Both the position numbers and the translations under genes were made by a program. A stretch of DNA of 56,889 nucleotides, from positions 1-56,889 of the forward strand of contig DFWY01000157.1 in assembly GCA_002381615.1 (NCBI GenBank). The letters run 5' to 3'. Position 1 is the first letter of the stretch. Each line of letters begins with the position of its first letter. Positions 1 to 8,628 of this stretch are shown here, piece after piece. A model generated the notes under the pieces. The model was not told the DNA's origin. It saw only the letters and a list, made by a program, of their open reading frames with translations, and did not search any database. Source of the stretch: Polaromonas sp. UBA4122. Lineage in GTDB: Bacteria > Pseudomonadota > Gammaproteobacteria > Burkholderiales > Burkholderiaceae_C.

Positions 1-13
1 GTATAAGAGACAG
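1..13. other. Residual Nextera (Tn5 mosaic end) adapter
   Basis: GTATAAGAGACAG is identical to the last 13 bases of the 19-bp Tn5 mosaic end used in Nextera libraries. It sits exactly at base 1, where an untrimmed adapter on a contig end would be. It should not be treated as genomic sequence. Confidence 0.85.
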
Positions 14-71
14 AGCAAGTTCAGCCCCCTCGGGGGGGAGCGCATTACACGAAGTGAAAAGCGTGGGGGCA
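14..71 (-). repeat. Dispersed GCCCCC-hairpin repeat, copy 1
   Basis: Read on the minus strand this is GCCCCCACGCTT, then a CACTTCGTGTA segment, then a CCCCCC-GA-GGGGG hairpin and CTGAACTTGCT. It matches the copies at 17654-17820 and 22176-22337. It lies just after the corA stop codon, where the GC-rich hairpin could act as a weak transcript end. The copy is cut by the contig end. Confidence 0.7.
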
Positions 72-77
72 ATATCG

Positions 78-1064
78 TTATTTCAGCCAGCCGCGCTTCC
101 TGAAGTACCACATGGGCAGCACCGCGCTCGCAATCATCAGCGCCACCGCATAAGGGTAGCCCATGGCCCAGTCAAGCTCGGGCATGAGCTTGAAGTTCAT
201 GCCATACACGCTGGCAATCAGCGTGGGCGGCAGCAACGCGACGCTGGCCACCGAAAATATCTTGATGATCTTGTTCTGGTTGATGTTGATGAAACCGACC
301 GTGGCGTCCATCAGGAAGTTGATCTTGTCAAACAGGAAGGCGGTGTGCGAGTCGAGTGAATCGATGTCGCGCAGAATTTGCCGCGCCTCCTCGAACTGCT
401 CGGCATTGAGCATCTTGCTGCGCATCATGAAGCTGACCGCGCGTCGCGTGTCCATCGCGTTCCTGCGAATGCGGCCACTCATGTCTTCGTGGTGGGCGAT
501 GGATCCCAGCACCTCACCGGCCAGCGCGTCGGTGACGTCACCCGATAGCACTTTGGTGCTTACTTTTTCAAGATCGACGTAAATGCCTTCGAGCGTGTCG
601 GCCGAATACTCGGCATCGGCATCAAACAGCTTGAGCAGCACTTCCTTGGCGTCTTCGATCAGCCCGGGCGCGCGGCGTGCGCGCATGCGCAGCAGCCTGA
701 ATACCGGCACATCTTCATCGTGAATCGAGAACAGCACGCCCTTGCTTTTCAGGTCGTCGTTCACAAGGTTCAGAATGAAGGCCACGCGCACCGTGCGCGG
801 CTCGTTCTCATCGGCGACCAGAAAGTCGGAGCGGATGTGCAGCTCGCCGTTGTCTTCTTCGTAAAAGCGCGCGGACTCTTCAATGTCCTCGTCCATCGCG
901 TCTTCGGGAATCGACAGACCGTAGTATTGCTTGATCCAGTGTTTTTCTTCCAGGGTAGGGGATTCCAGATCCACCCAGATGGGCTGGAATTTGGAGAGTT
1001 CTTCCAGGGACTCGATTTCTTCTTGGAAGAGTCGCCCGTTGGCGAGCGTGAAAATATTGAGCAT
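78..1064 (-). CDS. corA: CorA-family magnesium/cobalt transporter
   Basis: 328 residues, a usual CorA length. CorA is a homopentameric inner-membrane channel for Mg2+ (also Co2+, Ni2+). The large acidic N-terminal cytoplasmic domain is followed by a long helix and two C-terminal membrane segments. The family signature YGMNF lies at the end of the first segment, and the short basic tail RKRGWLK closes the protein. The ATG at 1064 has AGGCAG upstream on the minus strand and gives the usual MLNIFTL-type start; a longer reading to 1124 lacks support. It stands alone, facing away from the metal-efflux genes that begin at 1571. Confidence 0.93.
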   Translation of the reverse strand: MLNIFTLANGRLFQEEIESLEELSKFQPIWVDLESPTLEEKHWIKQYYGLSIPEDAMDEDIEESARFYEEDNGELHIRSDFLVADENEPRTVRVAFILNLVNDDLKSKGVLFSIHDEDVPVFRLLRMRARRAPGLIEDAKEVLLKLFDADAEYSADTLEGIYVDLEKVSTKVLSGDVTDALAGEVLGSIAHHEDMSGRIRRNAMDTRRAVSFMMRSKMLNAEQFEEARQILRDIDSLDSHTAFLFDKINFLMDATVGFININQNKIIKIFSVASVALLPPTLIASVYGMNFKLMPELDWAMGYPYAVALMIASAVLPMWYFRKRGWLK

Positions 1065-1570
1065 GACTGACTGCCTATCAATTTCCAAGGGCCTGCACAA
1101 GGCATGAGTCAGGCCTGGTCGCAAGAAGGGGTTGTGGATGGTGGCATCGCTTTCAACCCACTTAACGTCATTCGGCGTCAGTCTGCGGTGTTGAAAGCTA
1201 GCGACTGGGGCTGCTTTCCAAGGATTTCTCCGTAACGAACAAGCCGCGATTATGGCATTGAGAGCGTGATTTATCCATCCTGGGCATGGTCCAGCGAGGT
1301 ATGCGCCTGAGCGGCGGGAAGGGGTCGATCATTGATCACATGATGATCGATAGGGACGAACCGCGTCTGCCAACAGTTTCCCGGCGAGCGCCCAGTAGCT
1401 GCGCAAGGGCCCCGCCTTAAACTCTTGGCCTTGTTCAAGAAAAGTTAGCCGGCATCAATTTTTCTTTATGCCGATGCGCGTTGTCCCAGCGATCAGATTC
1501 AAATGGTAGGCTTGACACCTCGACGCCTTCCGCGTCAGATATGTGCCTGCGCGACCTGGGAAAACCTGCC
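1065..1570. other. Intergenic region between corA and the CDF gene
   Basis: About 500 bases between divergent genes. A TTGACA at 1512-1517 could be the -35 of a promoter for the CDF gene, but the matching -10 is poor. I see no convincing gene, riboswitch or repeat. Confidence 0.4.
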
Positions 1571-2530
1571 ATGAATTTCAACGAACTTGCCGATGACCCG
1601 GAAGACACCCAGCACAGCCCGGCGGAGCGTGCGGCGGCTGCATCCCGCAGCACCTGGGTCAGCGTGGGTGTCAACCTCATCCTGACCATTGCCCAGATCA
1701 CCGCAGGCATCCTGGCCAAATCGCAAGGTCTCGTCGCCGATGGCATCCACTCGCTGTCGGACCTGGTGGCGGATTTCGTCGTGCTATTCGCCAGCCACCA
1801 CAGCAAGAAGGACGCCGACGAAGACCATCCCTACGGCCACCAGCGTTTCGAGACCGCCGCCTCGCTGGTGCTGGGCGTGCTACTGCTGGCCGTCGGCGTA
1901 GGCATGCTGTGGTCAGCATTTGTAAAGCTCGAAAACCCCGAAACCGTGCAAAAGGTCCATGTCATCGCCCTCTGGGTGGCCGGTGGGGCCCTGATCGCCA
2001 AGGAACTCCTGTTCCGCTACATGCTGGCTGTGGCCAAGCGCGTCAAGTCGAGCATGCTGGTGGCCAATGCCTGGCATGCACGCTCGGACGCGGCGTCATC
2101 GCTGGTGGTGGGCATCGGCATCATCGGCAACCTGGCGGGCTACCCGATCCTGGACCCGATCGCCGCACTGATTGTGGGCTTCATGGTCGCCAGGATGGGC
2201 TGGGGATTCGGCTGGGATGCGCTGCACGACCTGATGGACCGCTCGGTGAACGAGCAGGAGGTCGAGGCCATCCGCCGCACGCTGTTAGAGACACCCGGCG
2301 TCAGCGGCGTGCACGACGTGCGTACCCGCAAGATGGGCGACATGATCGTCGTCGACGCGCACATCGAGGTCGATGCCGCGATCAGCGTCGAGGCCGGCCA
2401 CGACATTGCTGTCGCTGCACGGCAGCGTGTGCTGCAGCGACACCGCGTGCTGAACCTGATGACCCATGTGGACCCATGGCGGCGTCCCGATCTGGACCAC
2501 GCGACACCCGCCGCAGCACCGGCGCGCTGA
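1571..2530 (+). CDS. Cation diffusion facilitator (CDF) family efflux protein
   Basis: 319 residues. CDF proteins export divalent metals (Zn, Fe, Cd, Co) from the cytoplasm in exchange for protons. Visible features are several membrane segments in the first 210 residues, the metal-site motif HSLSD (H60, D64) in TM2, the loop DEDHPYGHQRFE typical of the family, a second HARSD site in TM5, and a C-terminal cytoplasmic dimerisation domain with GVHDVRTRKMG. The His at the first site, where E. coli YiiP has Asp, is usually linked to zinc preference, but the true metal cannot be read here. The ATG at 1571 fits the family start better than 1481. The P-type ATPase follows 33 bases downstream, suggesting one metal-export operon. 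Confidence 0.88.
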   Translation: MNFNELADDPEDTQHSPAERAAAASRSTWVSVGVNLILTIAQITAGILAKSQGLVADGIHSLSDLVADFVVLFASHHSKKDADEDHPYGHQRFETAASLVLGVLLLAVGVGMLWSAFVKLENPETVQKVHVIALWVAGGALIAKELLFRYMLAVAKRVKSSMLVANAWHARSDAASSLVVGIGIIGNLAGYPILDPIAALIVGFMVARMGWGFGWDALHDLMDRSVNEQEVEAIRRTLLETPGVSGVHDVRTRKMGDMIVVDAHIEVDAAISVEAGHDIAVAARQRVLQRHRVLNLMTHVDPWRRPDLDHATPAAAPAR

Positions 2531-2563
2531 GCGGCGCAGCATCATTGCGTGGAGCCTTCCCTC

Positions 2564-5101
2564 ATGCATGACGGCCTGAGCGAAATCGACGCGCGCCAGC
2601 GCCTCGCCCGGGACGGCCCGAACGAACTGCCCAGCTCCAGACCACGGGGCGTGTTGCGCCTGTTACGCGATGTCGTGTCGGAACCGATGTTCCTGCTGCT
2701 GGTGGCCTGTGGGGCCATTTACATGGTGCTGGGCGATAGCAACGAGGCGCTCATGCTGCTCGGCTTCGTCTTCGTCGTCATGGGCATCACCTTCGTCCAG
2801 CAGCGTCGCACCGAGCGTTCGCTTGAGGCCTTGCGCGATCTCTCCAGCCCGCGTGCGCTGGTCGTGCGCGACGGGCAGGCACGCCGGGTCGCCGGGTGCG
2901 AGCTGGTGTGCGGCGACATCGTGCTGCTGGCCGAAGGCGACCGTGTCCCCGCCGACATGCATCTCGTCGAATCGTCGAATCTCGCGGTCGACGAATCCAT
3001 GCTGACCGGCGAGTCCGCCCCCGTCGTCAAGCAGGCTGGGCCCATGCAGGACAACGCGGGCGCCGTGCCGGGTACCAACGACTCCACACAGGTGTTCTCC
3101 GGAACACTCGTCACGCAGGGCACGGCACGCGGCCGCGTCATGGCTACCGGCGAGCGCAGCGCCCTGGGCCGCATCGGCAAGTCGCTCGCAGGCCTGGGCG
3201 GCGAGAGCACGCCCATCCAACGGGAGACCCGTCGCATCGTGAAGCGCATTGCCACCGTCGGCCTGCTGCTGGCGAGCGGCCTCGCCGTCGCCTACTGGGT
3301 AACGCTTGGAGACTGGCTCCATGGCCTGCTGGCCGGCCTCACGCTGGCGATGGCGATCCTGCCCGAAGAACTGCCGGTCGTACTGACGCTCTTCCTGGGC
3401 TTGGGCGCCTGGCGGCTGGCGCGCGAGAACGTGCTGGCCAGAAGCATCCCGGCCATCGAACTGCTGGGCGCCACAACCGTGCTGTGCGTCGACAAGACCG
3501 GAACGCTGACCGCCAACCGCATGGCGGTCAGGCGACTGTGGTCCGAGTCGGCGGTGTACGACAGCGTGCAGGCCGGATCCACCCCACTGCAAGAGGCCTT
3601 GCATGGCGTGCTGGAGTTCGCCGTGCTGGCCAGTCACCGGCGCGCCTTCGACCCGATGGAGTCGGCCATCGCCGACGCCGGGCAGCAGCTGCTGGCCGAT
3701 ACCGAACACCTGCACGCGGACTGGACCTTGGTCGATGACTACCCCTTGTCACCCGAGATGCTGGCCATGTCGCGGGTCTGGCAGTCGCCCGACCGGCGTG
3801 AGCGGATGATTGCCGCCAAGGGCGCTCCGGAAGCCATCGTCGATCTGTGCCACTTCGACGCCGCGCGCCGCGCCATGATGGCCGAGCAGGTGGCCAGCAT
3901 GGCGGGCATTGGGCTGCGTGTGCTCGGCGTCGCACGGGCCAGCTTCAATGCCGAGGTCCTGCCGGACAACCAGCATGACTTTGAGTTTGAGTTTCTCGGG
4001 CTGGTCGGGCTGGAAGACCCGGTGCGGCCCGATGTGCCGCAAGCCATTGCCGAGTGTCACGCGGCAGGCATTCGTGTGGTGATGATCACCGGCGATCATC
4101 CTGCCACGGCGGTCTCGGTGGCGCGGCAGGCGGGGCTGTCCGCCGACGGCAAGGTCATGACGGGCGTCGAGCTCGCTGCGCTGAGCGACGATGAACTGCG
4201 CATGCGACTCGCCGACACCGCTGTCTTCTGCCGTGTCCAGCCGGAACAAAAGCTGCGCCTGGTGCAGGCCTTCCGCGCCCGCGGCGAAGTCGTGGCAATG
4301 ACCGGAGATGGCGTCAACGACGCCCCGGCACTCAAGGCAGCCCACATCGGCGTGGCCATGGGTGCGCGCGGCACCGACGTGGCGCGCGAGGCTGCTGCCC
4401 TGGTGCTGCTGAACGACGATTTTTCATCCCTCGTGACCGCGGTACGCTACGGGCGTCGGGTGTTTGCCAACCTGCGCAAGGCCATCGTCTTCGTGATTGC
4501 GGTCCACGTGCCCATCGTCGGGCTGTCGATCGTGCCGGTCTTGCTGGGCTGGCCGATGCTGCTGATGCCGGTTCACATCCTGTTTCTGCAGCTGATCATC
4601 GACCCGGCTTGCTCGGTCGTGTTCGAGGCCGAGCCGCTGGAGGCCGACGCGATGAAAGCCAGGCCACGTCACCCGGATGTTCGCCTGTTTGATGCGGCGG
4701 TCCTCACACGCGGCCTCTGGCAGGGGGTCGGGCTGCTGGCGATGCTGCTGGCGTTGTATGCGGGAGTCCGGTTCACGACGCACTCGGACGACGTGGCGCG
4801 CGCCATGACGTTCACCGTGCTCGTGCTGTCCAACCTCGGTCTGATCCACGCGAACCGGTCCTGGGGCCACATGTCGTGGCGCGGCCCCGGCGCCTCCAAC
4901 CGCCACTTCGGCTGGATCAGCCTGGCCACGCTGGCCTTGCTGGGTGCTGTGCTCGGCGTTCCAGCCATCCGCCGGCTGTTCGCGTTCGCCGCGCTGACAC
5001 CGACCATGCTACTGATAGGCGCGACTGTGGCCCTGATGAGTCTGCTGTGGTTCGAGGGCGTCAAATGGAGGCTCGGCCGGCGCCGGCAGCCCGCGCGCTG
5101 A
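2564..5101 (+). CDS. P-type cation-translocating ATPase (P2-like)
   Basis: 845 residues. The enzyme pumps cations across the inner membrane using ATP. It has the actuator motif TGES (148-151), PEELP in TM4 (267-271), the phosphorylation site DKTGTLT (D310), TGDHP and GDGVND (from 581), and a C-terminal membrane block containing FLQLIIDPACS. There is no heavy-metal-binding domain and no CPC motif, so it is closer to Ca/Mn/Mg-type pumps than to copper pumps; the substrate is not known. A GTG at 2549 is possible, but GGAG at 2551-2554 places the ribosome 9 bases before ATG 2564. It probably shares an operon with the CDF gene just upstream. Confidence 0.9.
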   Translation: MHDGLSEIDARQRLARDGPNELPSSRPRGVLRLLRDVVSEPMFLLLVACGAIYMVLGDSNEALMLLGFVFVVMGITFVQQRRTERSLEALRDLSSPRALVVRDGQARRVAGCELVCGDIVLLAEGDRVPADMHLVESSNLAVDESMLTGESAPVVKQAGPMQDNAGAVPGTNDSTQVFSGTLVTQGTARGRVMATGERSALGRIGKSLAGLGGESTPIQRETRRIVKRIATVGLLLASGLAVAYWVTLGDWLHGLLAGLTLAMAILPEELPVVLTLFLGLGAWRLARENVLARSIPAIELLGATTVLCVDKTGTLTANRMAVRRLWSESAVYDSVQAGSTPLQEALHGVLEFAVLASHRRAFDPMESAIADAGQQLLADTEHLHADWTLVDDYPLSPEMLAMSRVWQSPDRRERMIAAKGAPEAIVDLCHFDAARRAMMAEQVASMAGIGLRVLGVARASFNAEVLPDNQHDFEFEFLGLVGLEDPVRPDVPQAIAECHAAGIRVVMITGDHPATAVSVARQAGLSADGKVMTGVELAALSDDELRMRLADTAVFCRVQPEQKLRLVQAFRARGEVVAMTGDGVNDAPALKAAHIGVAMGARGTDVAREAAALVLLNDDFSSLVTAVRYGRRVFANLRKAIVFVIAVHVPIVGLSIVPVLLGWPMLLMPVHILFLQLIIDPACSVVFEAEPLEADAMKARPRHPDVRLFDAAVLTRGLWQGVGLLAMLLALYAGVRFTTHSDDVARAMTFTVLVLSNLGLIHANRSWGHMSWRGPGASNRHFGWISLATLALLGAVLGVPAIRRLFAFAALTPTMLLIGATVALMSLLWFEGVKWRLGRRRQPAR

Positions 5102-5145
5102 ACGGCGCCAGCCGTGTCTGTCAGCCGCCGGCTTATTAGCAGTCT

Positions 5146-5583
5146 TCAGGGCATGTGCGAGCGCGTCCAGCGCACGATGTCCGTGGCGCTCATGGCGCCG
5201 GGCTGGCGCGCCACTTCGCGGCCGTTGACGAACAGCGCCAGTGTCGGAATACTGCGAATATTGAAACGCGCACCCAGGCTCTGGGCCTCTTCGGTGTTGA
5301 CTTTGGCCACCCGAACTTCGGGCTCCAGCTGCGCCGCAGCCTGCTCATAGGCGGGCGCCATCTGCAGGCAGGGGCCGCACCACGGCGCCCAAAAATCGAC
5401 CAGCACCGGGATCTGGCTGCGCGAAATGTGGCGGTCAAACGCCGCTTCGTCCAGCCCTACCGGATGTTTCGTGAACAAGGCCTGATGGCAGCTGCCGCAA
5501 GCGGGCGCATTGGCCAAGTCGGCGCGTTTCACGCGGTTGGTGGTGTGGCAATGCGGGCAGACAATGTGCAAGGAATCAGTCAT
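5146..5583 (-). CDS. trxC: Thioredoxin 2 (TrxC)
   Basis: 145 residues. TrxC reduces protein disulfides and is known for its N-terminal zinc ribbon. The zinc ligands are CPHC (9-12) and CGSC (29-32), and the active site WCGPC sits in a normal thioredoxin fold. SIPTLALF carries the cis-proline. The start at ATG 5583 places the zinc ribbon directly at the N-terminus as in the family; the frame extends upstream but without homology. The gene converges on the P-type ATPase gene. Confidence 0.95.
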   Translation of the reverse strand: MTDSLHIVCPHCHTTNRVKRADLANAPACGSCHQALFTKHPVGLDEAAFDRHISRSQIPVLVDFWAPWCGPCLQMAPAYEQAAAQLEPEVRVAKVNTEEAQSLGARFNIRSIPTLALFVNGREVARQPGAMSATDIVRWTRSHMP

Positions 5584-5938
5584 CGGGTACCCCGCGTCAA
5601 GTTTGAACGCCTGAACAGTACGCCGGTCACGGTCAGGTTCGTGGTGAAAGTAAGGATTTTGACGGTTGTCATGCGCTAAAACTGGGGTTTCCTTAGCCAA
5701 ATACAAGCACCTTGCAAGCCGGGGTGGCCTTGCTGGAAGTAGCTATTTTTAAGCCAAATTCGTCTTTTGACCAATACAGACGGGCGCAGGCAGCTCCTGA
5801 TTTTGTAGCAAATTCCACATCATGGCGAAGCTCAAGCCCTGCGCTTAAACTCGGTGCTTGGGCCGGCAGCGCATCGCCCCCGCGATGTGCGCTTCACTTC
5901 AAACACACTTTTATCGGTCACACGTTCCACCCCTGTTC
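5584..5938. other. Intergenic region trxC-rhlE
   Basis: About 355 bases between divergent genes. It holds a minus-strand copy of the AGCTAT repeat (5738-5815). I see no gene or clear promoter otherwise. Confidence 0.5.
5738..5815 (-). repeat. Dispersed AGCTAT-type repeat copy
   Basis: On the minus strand: TTGCTACAAAATCAGGAGCT, then GCCTGCGCCCGT, and a tail ending GGCTTAAAAATAGCTA. The order of blocks (GCTA-A/T-AGCTGC, TGCGCC, poly-T/A tail) matches the other copies at 8382, 8527, 13229, 15086, 15686, 19446, 25030, 48332 and 48790. Confidence 0.6.
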
Positions 5939-7195
5939 ATGCCATTTTCTTCACTGGGCCTGTCGCCCGCCCTTCTGCGCGCCCTGGTCGAAAAAGGCTA
6001 CCTCGCGCCCACGGCCATTCAGACAGCGGCCATTCCGGCGATCTTGCAGGGTCGCGATGTGGTGGGTTCGGCCCAAACGGGCTCTGGCAAAACAGCCGCG
6101 TTTGCACTGCCCCTGCTGCAGCAACTGGCCGACGCACCCGCCACGGCGCAGCGGCGTGTCCGCGGCTTGATTTTGGTGCCCACGCGCGAGTTGGCGGCAC
6201 AGGTGGGCGAAGCCATCGTCAGCCTGGCCAAATATCTGCCGCGCCGGGTGAAGGTTGCGGTGGTGTTTGGCGGCGTGTCCATCAATCCGCAAATGATGAA
6301 CCTGCGCAGCGGCGCCGACATGGTGGTGGCCACGCCGGGGCGCCTGCTTGACCTGATAGACCACAACGCGCTGACTATTGCGACGGCGGGCACGCTGGTG
6401 CTGGACGAAGCCGACCGCCTGCTGGATCTGGGCTTTGGCGAGGAGTTGGGCCGCATTCTTGGGCTGCTGCCAGCGCAGCGGCAAAACCTGTTTTTCTCGG
6501 CCACGTTTCCGCCGGCCATTGAGGCGCTGGCCGCAAGCATGCTGCACAAGCCCTTGCGCATTGAAGTGCCGGCCGCCGTGCAGGCCGAACCCGACATCGT
6601 GCAGCGGGCCATTGAAGTGGATGCCAGCCGGCGAACCCAGCTGCTGCGCCATCTGGTGCAAAGCGAGGGCTGGAGCCGGGTGCTGGTGTTTGTGGCGACC
6701 AAGCACGCGGCCGAAATCGTGGCCGACAAGCTGCGCAAGGCCGACATTGAGGCAGAGCCCTTTCATGGCGAGCTGAGCCAGGGCAAACGCAACCAGGTTT
6801 TGCAGGATTTCAAGCTGAAAATCCTGCAGGTCGTGGTGGCCACCGATGTCGCCGCCCGCGGCATCGACATTGCCCAATTGCCGGTCGTGGTGAACTACGA
6901 CCTGCCGCGCTCAGCCGTTGACTACACGCACCGCATTGGCCGCACCGGCCGCGCAGGCGAAAGCGGCGTAGCCATCAGTTTTGTGAGCGCAGACACCGAA
7001 GCGCACTTCCGGCTCATTGAAAAACGCCAGCGCCTGAGTGTGCCGCGTGAACAGGTTGCAGGCTTTGAACCGGTTCAAACCGGGGAGTCCCCCGAAGGCG
7101 CGCCAGCATCGAACGGCGGCATCAAAGGCAAACGCCCGAGCAAGAAGGACAAGCTGCGCGAAGCAGCGGCACGCGGGCAACAGCAAAAAGAGTAA
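5939..7195 (+). CDS. rhlE: DEAD-box ATP-dependent RNA helicase, RhlE-like
   Basis: 418 residues. DEAD-box helicases unwind short RNA duplexes in ribosome assembly and mRNA decay. The motifs occur in order: Q motif (PTAIQTAAIP), motif I AQTGSGKT, PTRELA, TPGR, DEAD (VLDEADRLLDLGF), SAT (FFSATFPP), then the second RecA domain with ARGIDI and HRIGRTGRAG. The tail is basic and charged (KGKRPSKKDKLREAA), as in RhlE-type proteins that bind RNA nonspecifically. ATG 5939 gives the family start MPFSSLGLSPALL; upstream codons in frame show no homology. Confidence 0.93.
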   Translation: MPFSSLGLSPALLRALVEKGYLAPTAIQTAAIPAILQGRDVVGSAQTGSGKTAAFALPLLQQLADAPATAQRRVRGLILVPTRELAAQVGEAIVSLAKYLPRRVKVAVVFGGVSINPQMMNLRSGADMVVATPGRLLDLIDHNALTIATAGTLVLDEADRLLDLGFGEELGRILGLLPAQRQNLFFSATFPPAIEALAASMLHKPLRIEVPAAVQAEPDIVQRAIEVDASRRTQLLRHLVQSEGWSRVLVFVATKHAAEIVADKLRKADIEAEPFHGELSQGKRNQVLQDFKLKILQVVVATDVAARGIDIAQLPVVVNYDLPRSAVDYTHRIGRTGRAGESGVAISFVSADTEAHFRLIEKRQRLSVPREQVAGFEPVQTGESPEGAPASNGGIKGKRPSKKDKLREAAARGQQQKE

Positions 7196-7221
7196 GCCGC
7201 GAGCCGCCAGGCGACCGGGGC

Positions 7222-7545
7222 CTATTCCGTATCCGCTTCGCTGTCAGCGTCCGCATCGCGCGGCTTGGCGGTTCGCAGGCCGTGCCTGGTCACAACCTCG
7301 ACATAAAACTGCTCGCCCCCTTCTTGGGCAAGCGTGTCAATCAGGCCCATGAGGGTGGCGAAGTGAACCACTTCAGCCGTGGCTTCGCTGGTGCCAAACT
7401 TGCAATCAAAGTCCCAGTAATCAACGCCTGCGGGCAAAACCCTGCTTCGTTCCCGTTTGACATACTTGCGGATATCGTGTTTGCTGGCTTCCAGCAGGCG
7501 ATCACGGTTCTTGCCTTCGATATTTAATGGATACGTTTTTCTCAC
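7222..7545 (-). CDS. Conserved protein of the DUF6172 type
   Basis: 107 residues, no signal peptide or membrane segment. The sequence MRKTYPLNIEGKNRDRLLEA, then DIRKYVKRERSR and GVDYWDFDCKFG, is of the kind grouped as DUF6172 in proteobacteria. The C-terminus is acidic and low in complexity (DADADSEADTE). The function is unknown. The domain name comes from memory of the family and was not checked by search. Confidence 0.75.
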   Translation of the reverse strand: MRKTYPLNIEGKNRDRLLEASKHDIRKYVKRERSRVLPAGVDYWDFDCKFGTSEATAEVVHFATLMGLIDTLAQEGGEQFYVEVVTRHGLRTAKPRDADADSEADTE

Positions 7546-7669
7546 AGGATGTCCTTGGCTGTCGTCTGGTCGGTGCGGTCTGCTCGATCCGAAATCACCC
7601 CCTTGCGGACGTGATCTGGAAGTACCGGATTATCGAGCCACGGCTTGCCTGCCTTTAAGTCAGGAACGA

Positions 7670-7921
7670 CTACTCCTTGGCACCCGCCGGGTTCTCCAGC
7701 GCTTCATCAAGCGCCTTGCAGGAAGGTGAGCACACGGCCTGGGACTTGCCCAGCACTTTTCGCGTGCCCATCATGGAGCGGGCGCGGTGCTTGCCGCACA
7801 TGAAACACGACATGGTGGCAGCGCCAAAAGACGTGGTGGCCGCAAACGGTGAGCCCGACACCTTGGACTTGTAGCGCAGGCCGTCAGCGAGGACGGCGGT
7901 TTTGGCGTCAGCTCTTGCCAT
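7670..7921 (-). CDS. Small cysteine-rich hypothetical protein
   Basis: 83 residues. CFMC followed by CSPSC about 25 residues later suggests a small zinc ribbon. It overlaps the end of the upstream gene (7908-8279) by 14 bases, so the two are almost certainly co-transcribed. I do not recognise the family. Confidence 0.65.
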   Translation of the reverse strand: MARADAKTAVLADGLRYKSKVSGSPFAATTSFGAATMSCFMCGKHRARSMMGTRKVLGKSQAVCSPSCKALDEALENPAGAKE

Positions 7922-8279
7922 AATTTGGATCTTCCTTGGGTTGGGTGGTTGGCCGGCTCATGGCGCGGTGCAGGGCCTCTTTAGCCTGCCGCTCTGCAGC
8001 GAGCGAGGCGTCGAGCGCGGAGCGGCAAAGGCCCGCATACTGGTAATTGACGTTTTCGTACAGTTCGGCGGCTGCCGGATGGGTATCAAGCAAGGCGCGC
8101 AGCGCCGTTCCGGGCTCGACGTCGCCTAGTTCATTGACCAGGTGCAGCACCACAGAGCGGTACTGCTCGGCACCGACCGGTTCGGCACTGCGTTCCAGCC
8201 GCTCAAGCAGCTCGGCCAGCACATGCGTTACCGTCAGATCGGTTTTGGGGGAGTGTGGTTTGGTGGCATTCATGAACAA
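7908..8279 (-). CDS. Hypothetical protein, mostly helical
   Basis: 123 residues, soluble, rich in Ala, Glu and Leu and likely helical throughout (HVLAELLERLERSAEP, LDASLAAERQAKEALHRAM). No family recognised. Its 3' end overlaps the start of the cysteine-rich gene at 7670-7921 by 14 bases, which points to translational coupling and a shared role. Confidence 0.6.
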   Translation of the reverse strand: MFMNATKPHSPKTDLTVTHVLAELLERLERSAEPVGAEQYRSVVLHLVNELGDVEPGTALRALLDTHPAAAELYENVNYQYAGLCRSALDASLAAERQAKEALHRAMSRPTTQPKEDPNYGKS

Positions 8280-8381
8280 AATTTGGGGATTCCTTCCCCA
8301 AATACAAGCACTTTACGAACCCGGGCATGGCCTGCTGCGCTTGCCTGACCCGCTCAAGCGAAGCCGGAGTGAGTGCGAGCT

Positions 8382-8450
8382 GCTATATTTTTTATAGCTT
8401 ATGGTGCTTGTCCGCCATGGGCTGGAGGCCTATTTTACCGCTAAAAATGG
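8382..8450 (+). repeat. Dispersed AGCTAT-type repeat copy
   Basis: GCTGCTATATTTTTTATAGC followed by GGTGCTTGTCCGCCATGGGC and a GGAGGCCTATTTTACC tail. ATAGC pairs with GCTAT to give a small hairpin. It faces the inverted copy at 8527-8605. Confidence 0.6.
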
Positions 8451-8539
8451 ATGAAGCCGATGTCCCCGCATTTCCTGATGTCTTTCATGGCGCATCGGGG
8501 GTCCTCGCCGAGGTCTGCTTTGGCGTTGATTTTTTCCAT
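8441..8539 (-). CDS. Possible 32-residue peptide between two repeats
   Basis: A short open frame MEKINAKADLGEDP, then CAMKDIRKCGDIGFIHF. It lies almost exactly between two inverted copies of the AGCTAT repeat, and its stop and start fall inside their outer edges. No clear ribosome site and no family recognised. It could be chance or a remnant. Confidence 0.2.
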   Translation of the reverse strand: MEKINAKADLGEDPRCAMKDIRKCGDIGFIHF

Positions 8540-8605
8540 GTTTTAAGACAGAAAAACAGCTGCAAGCCCCTGAACATGAGCGCAAGCAGCTCCTGGTTTT
8601 GTAGC
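8527..8605 (-). repeat. Dispersed AGCTAT-type repeat copy (inverted)
   Basis: Minus strand reads GCTACAAAACCAGGAGCTGC, TTGCGCTCATGTTC, GGGGCTTGCAGC and a TTTTTCTGTCTTAAAA tail. Same block order as the other copies; it is in inverted orientation to the neighbour at 8382-8450. Confidence 0.6.
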
Positions 8606-8628
8606 GCAGGCGGTACCGCTGGTCCATC

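Noticed and set aside
1065-1570. Magnesium or metal riboswitch before corA or the CDF gene
   Set aside because: No M-box, yybP-ykoY or NiCo core sequence could be recognised by eye.
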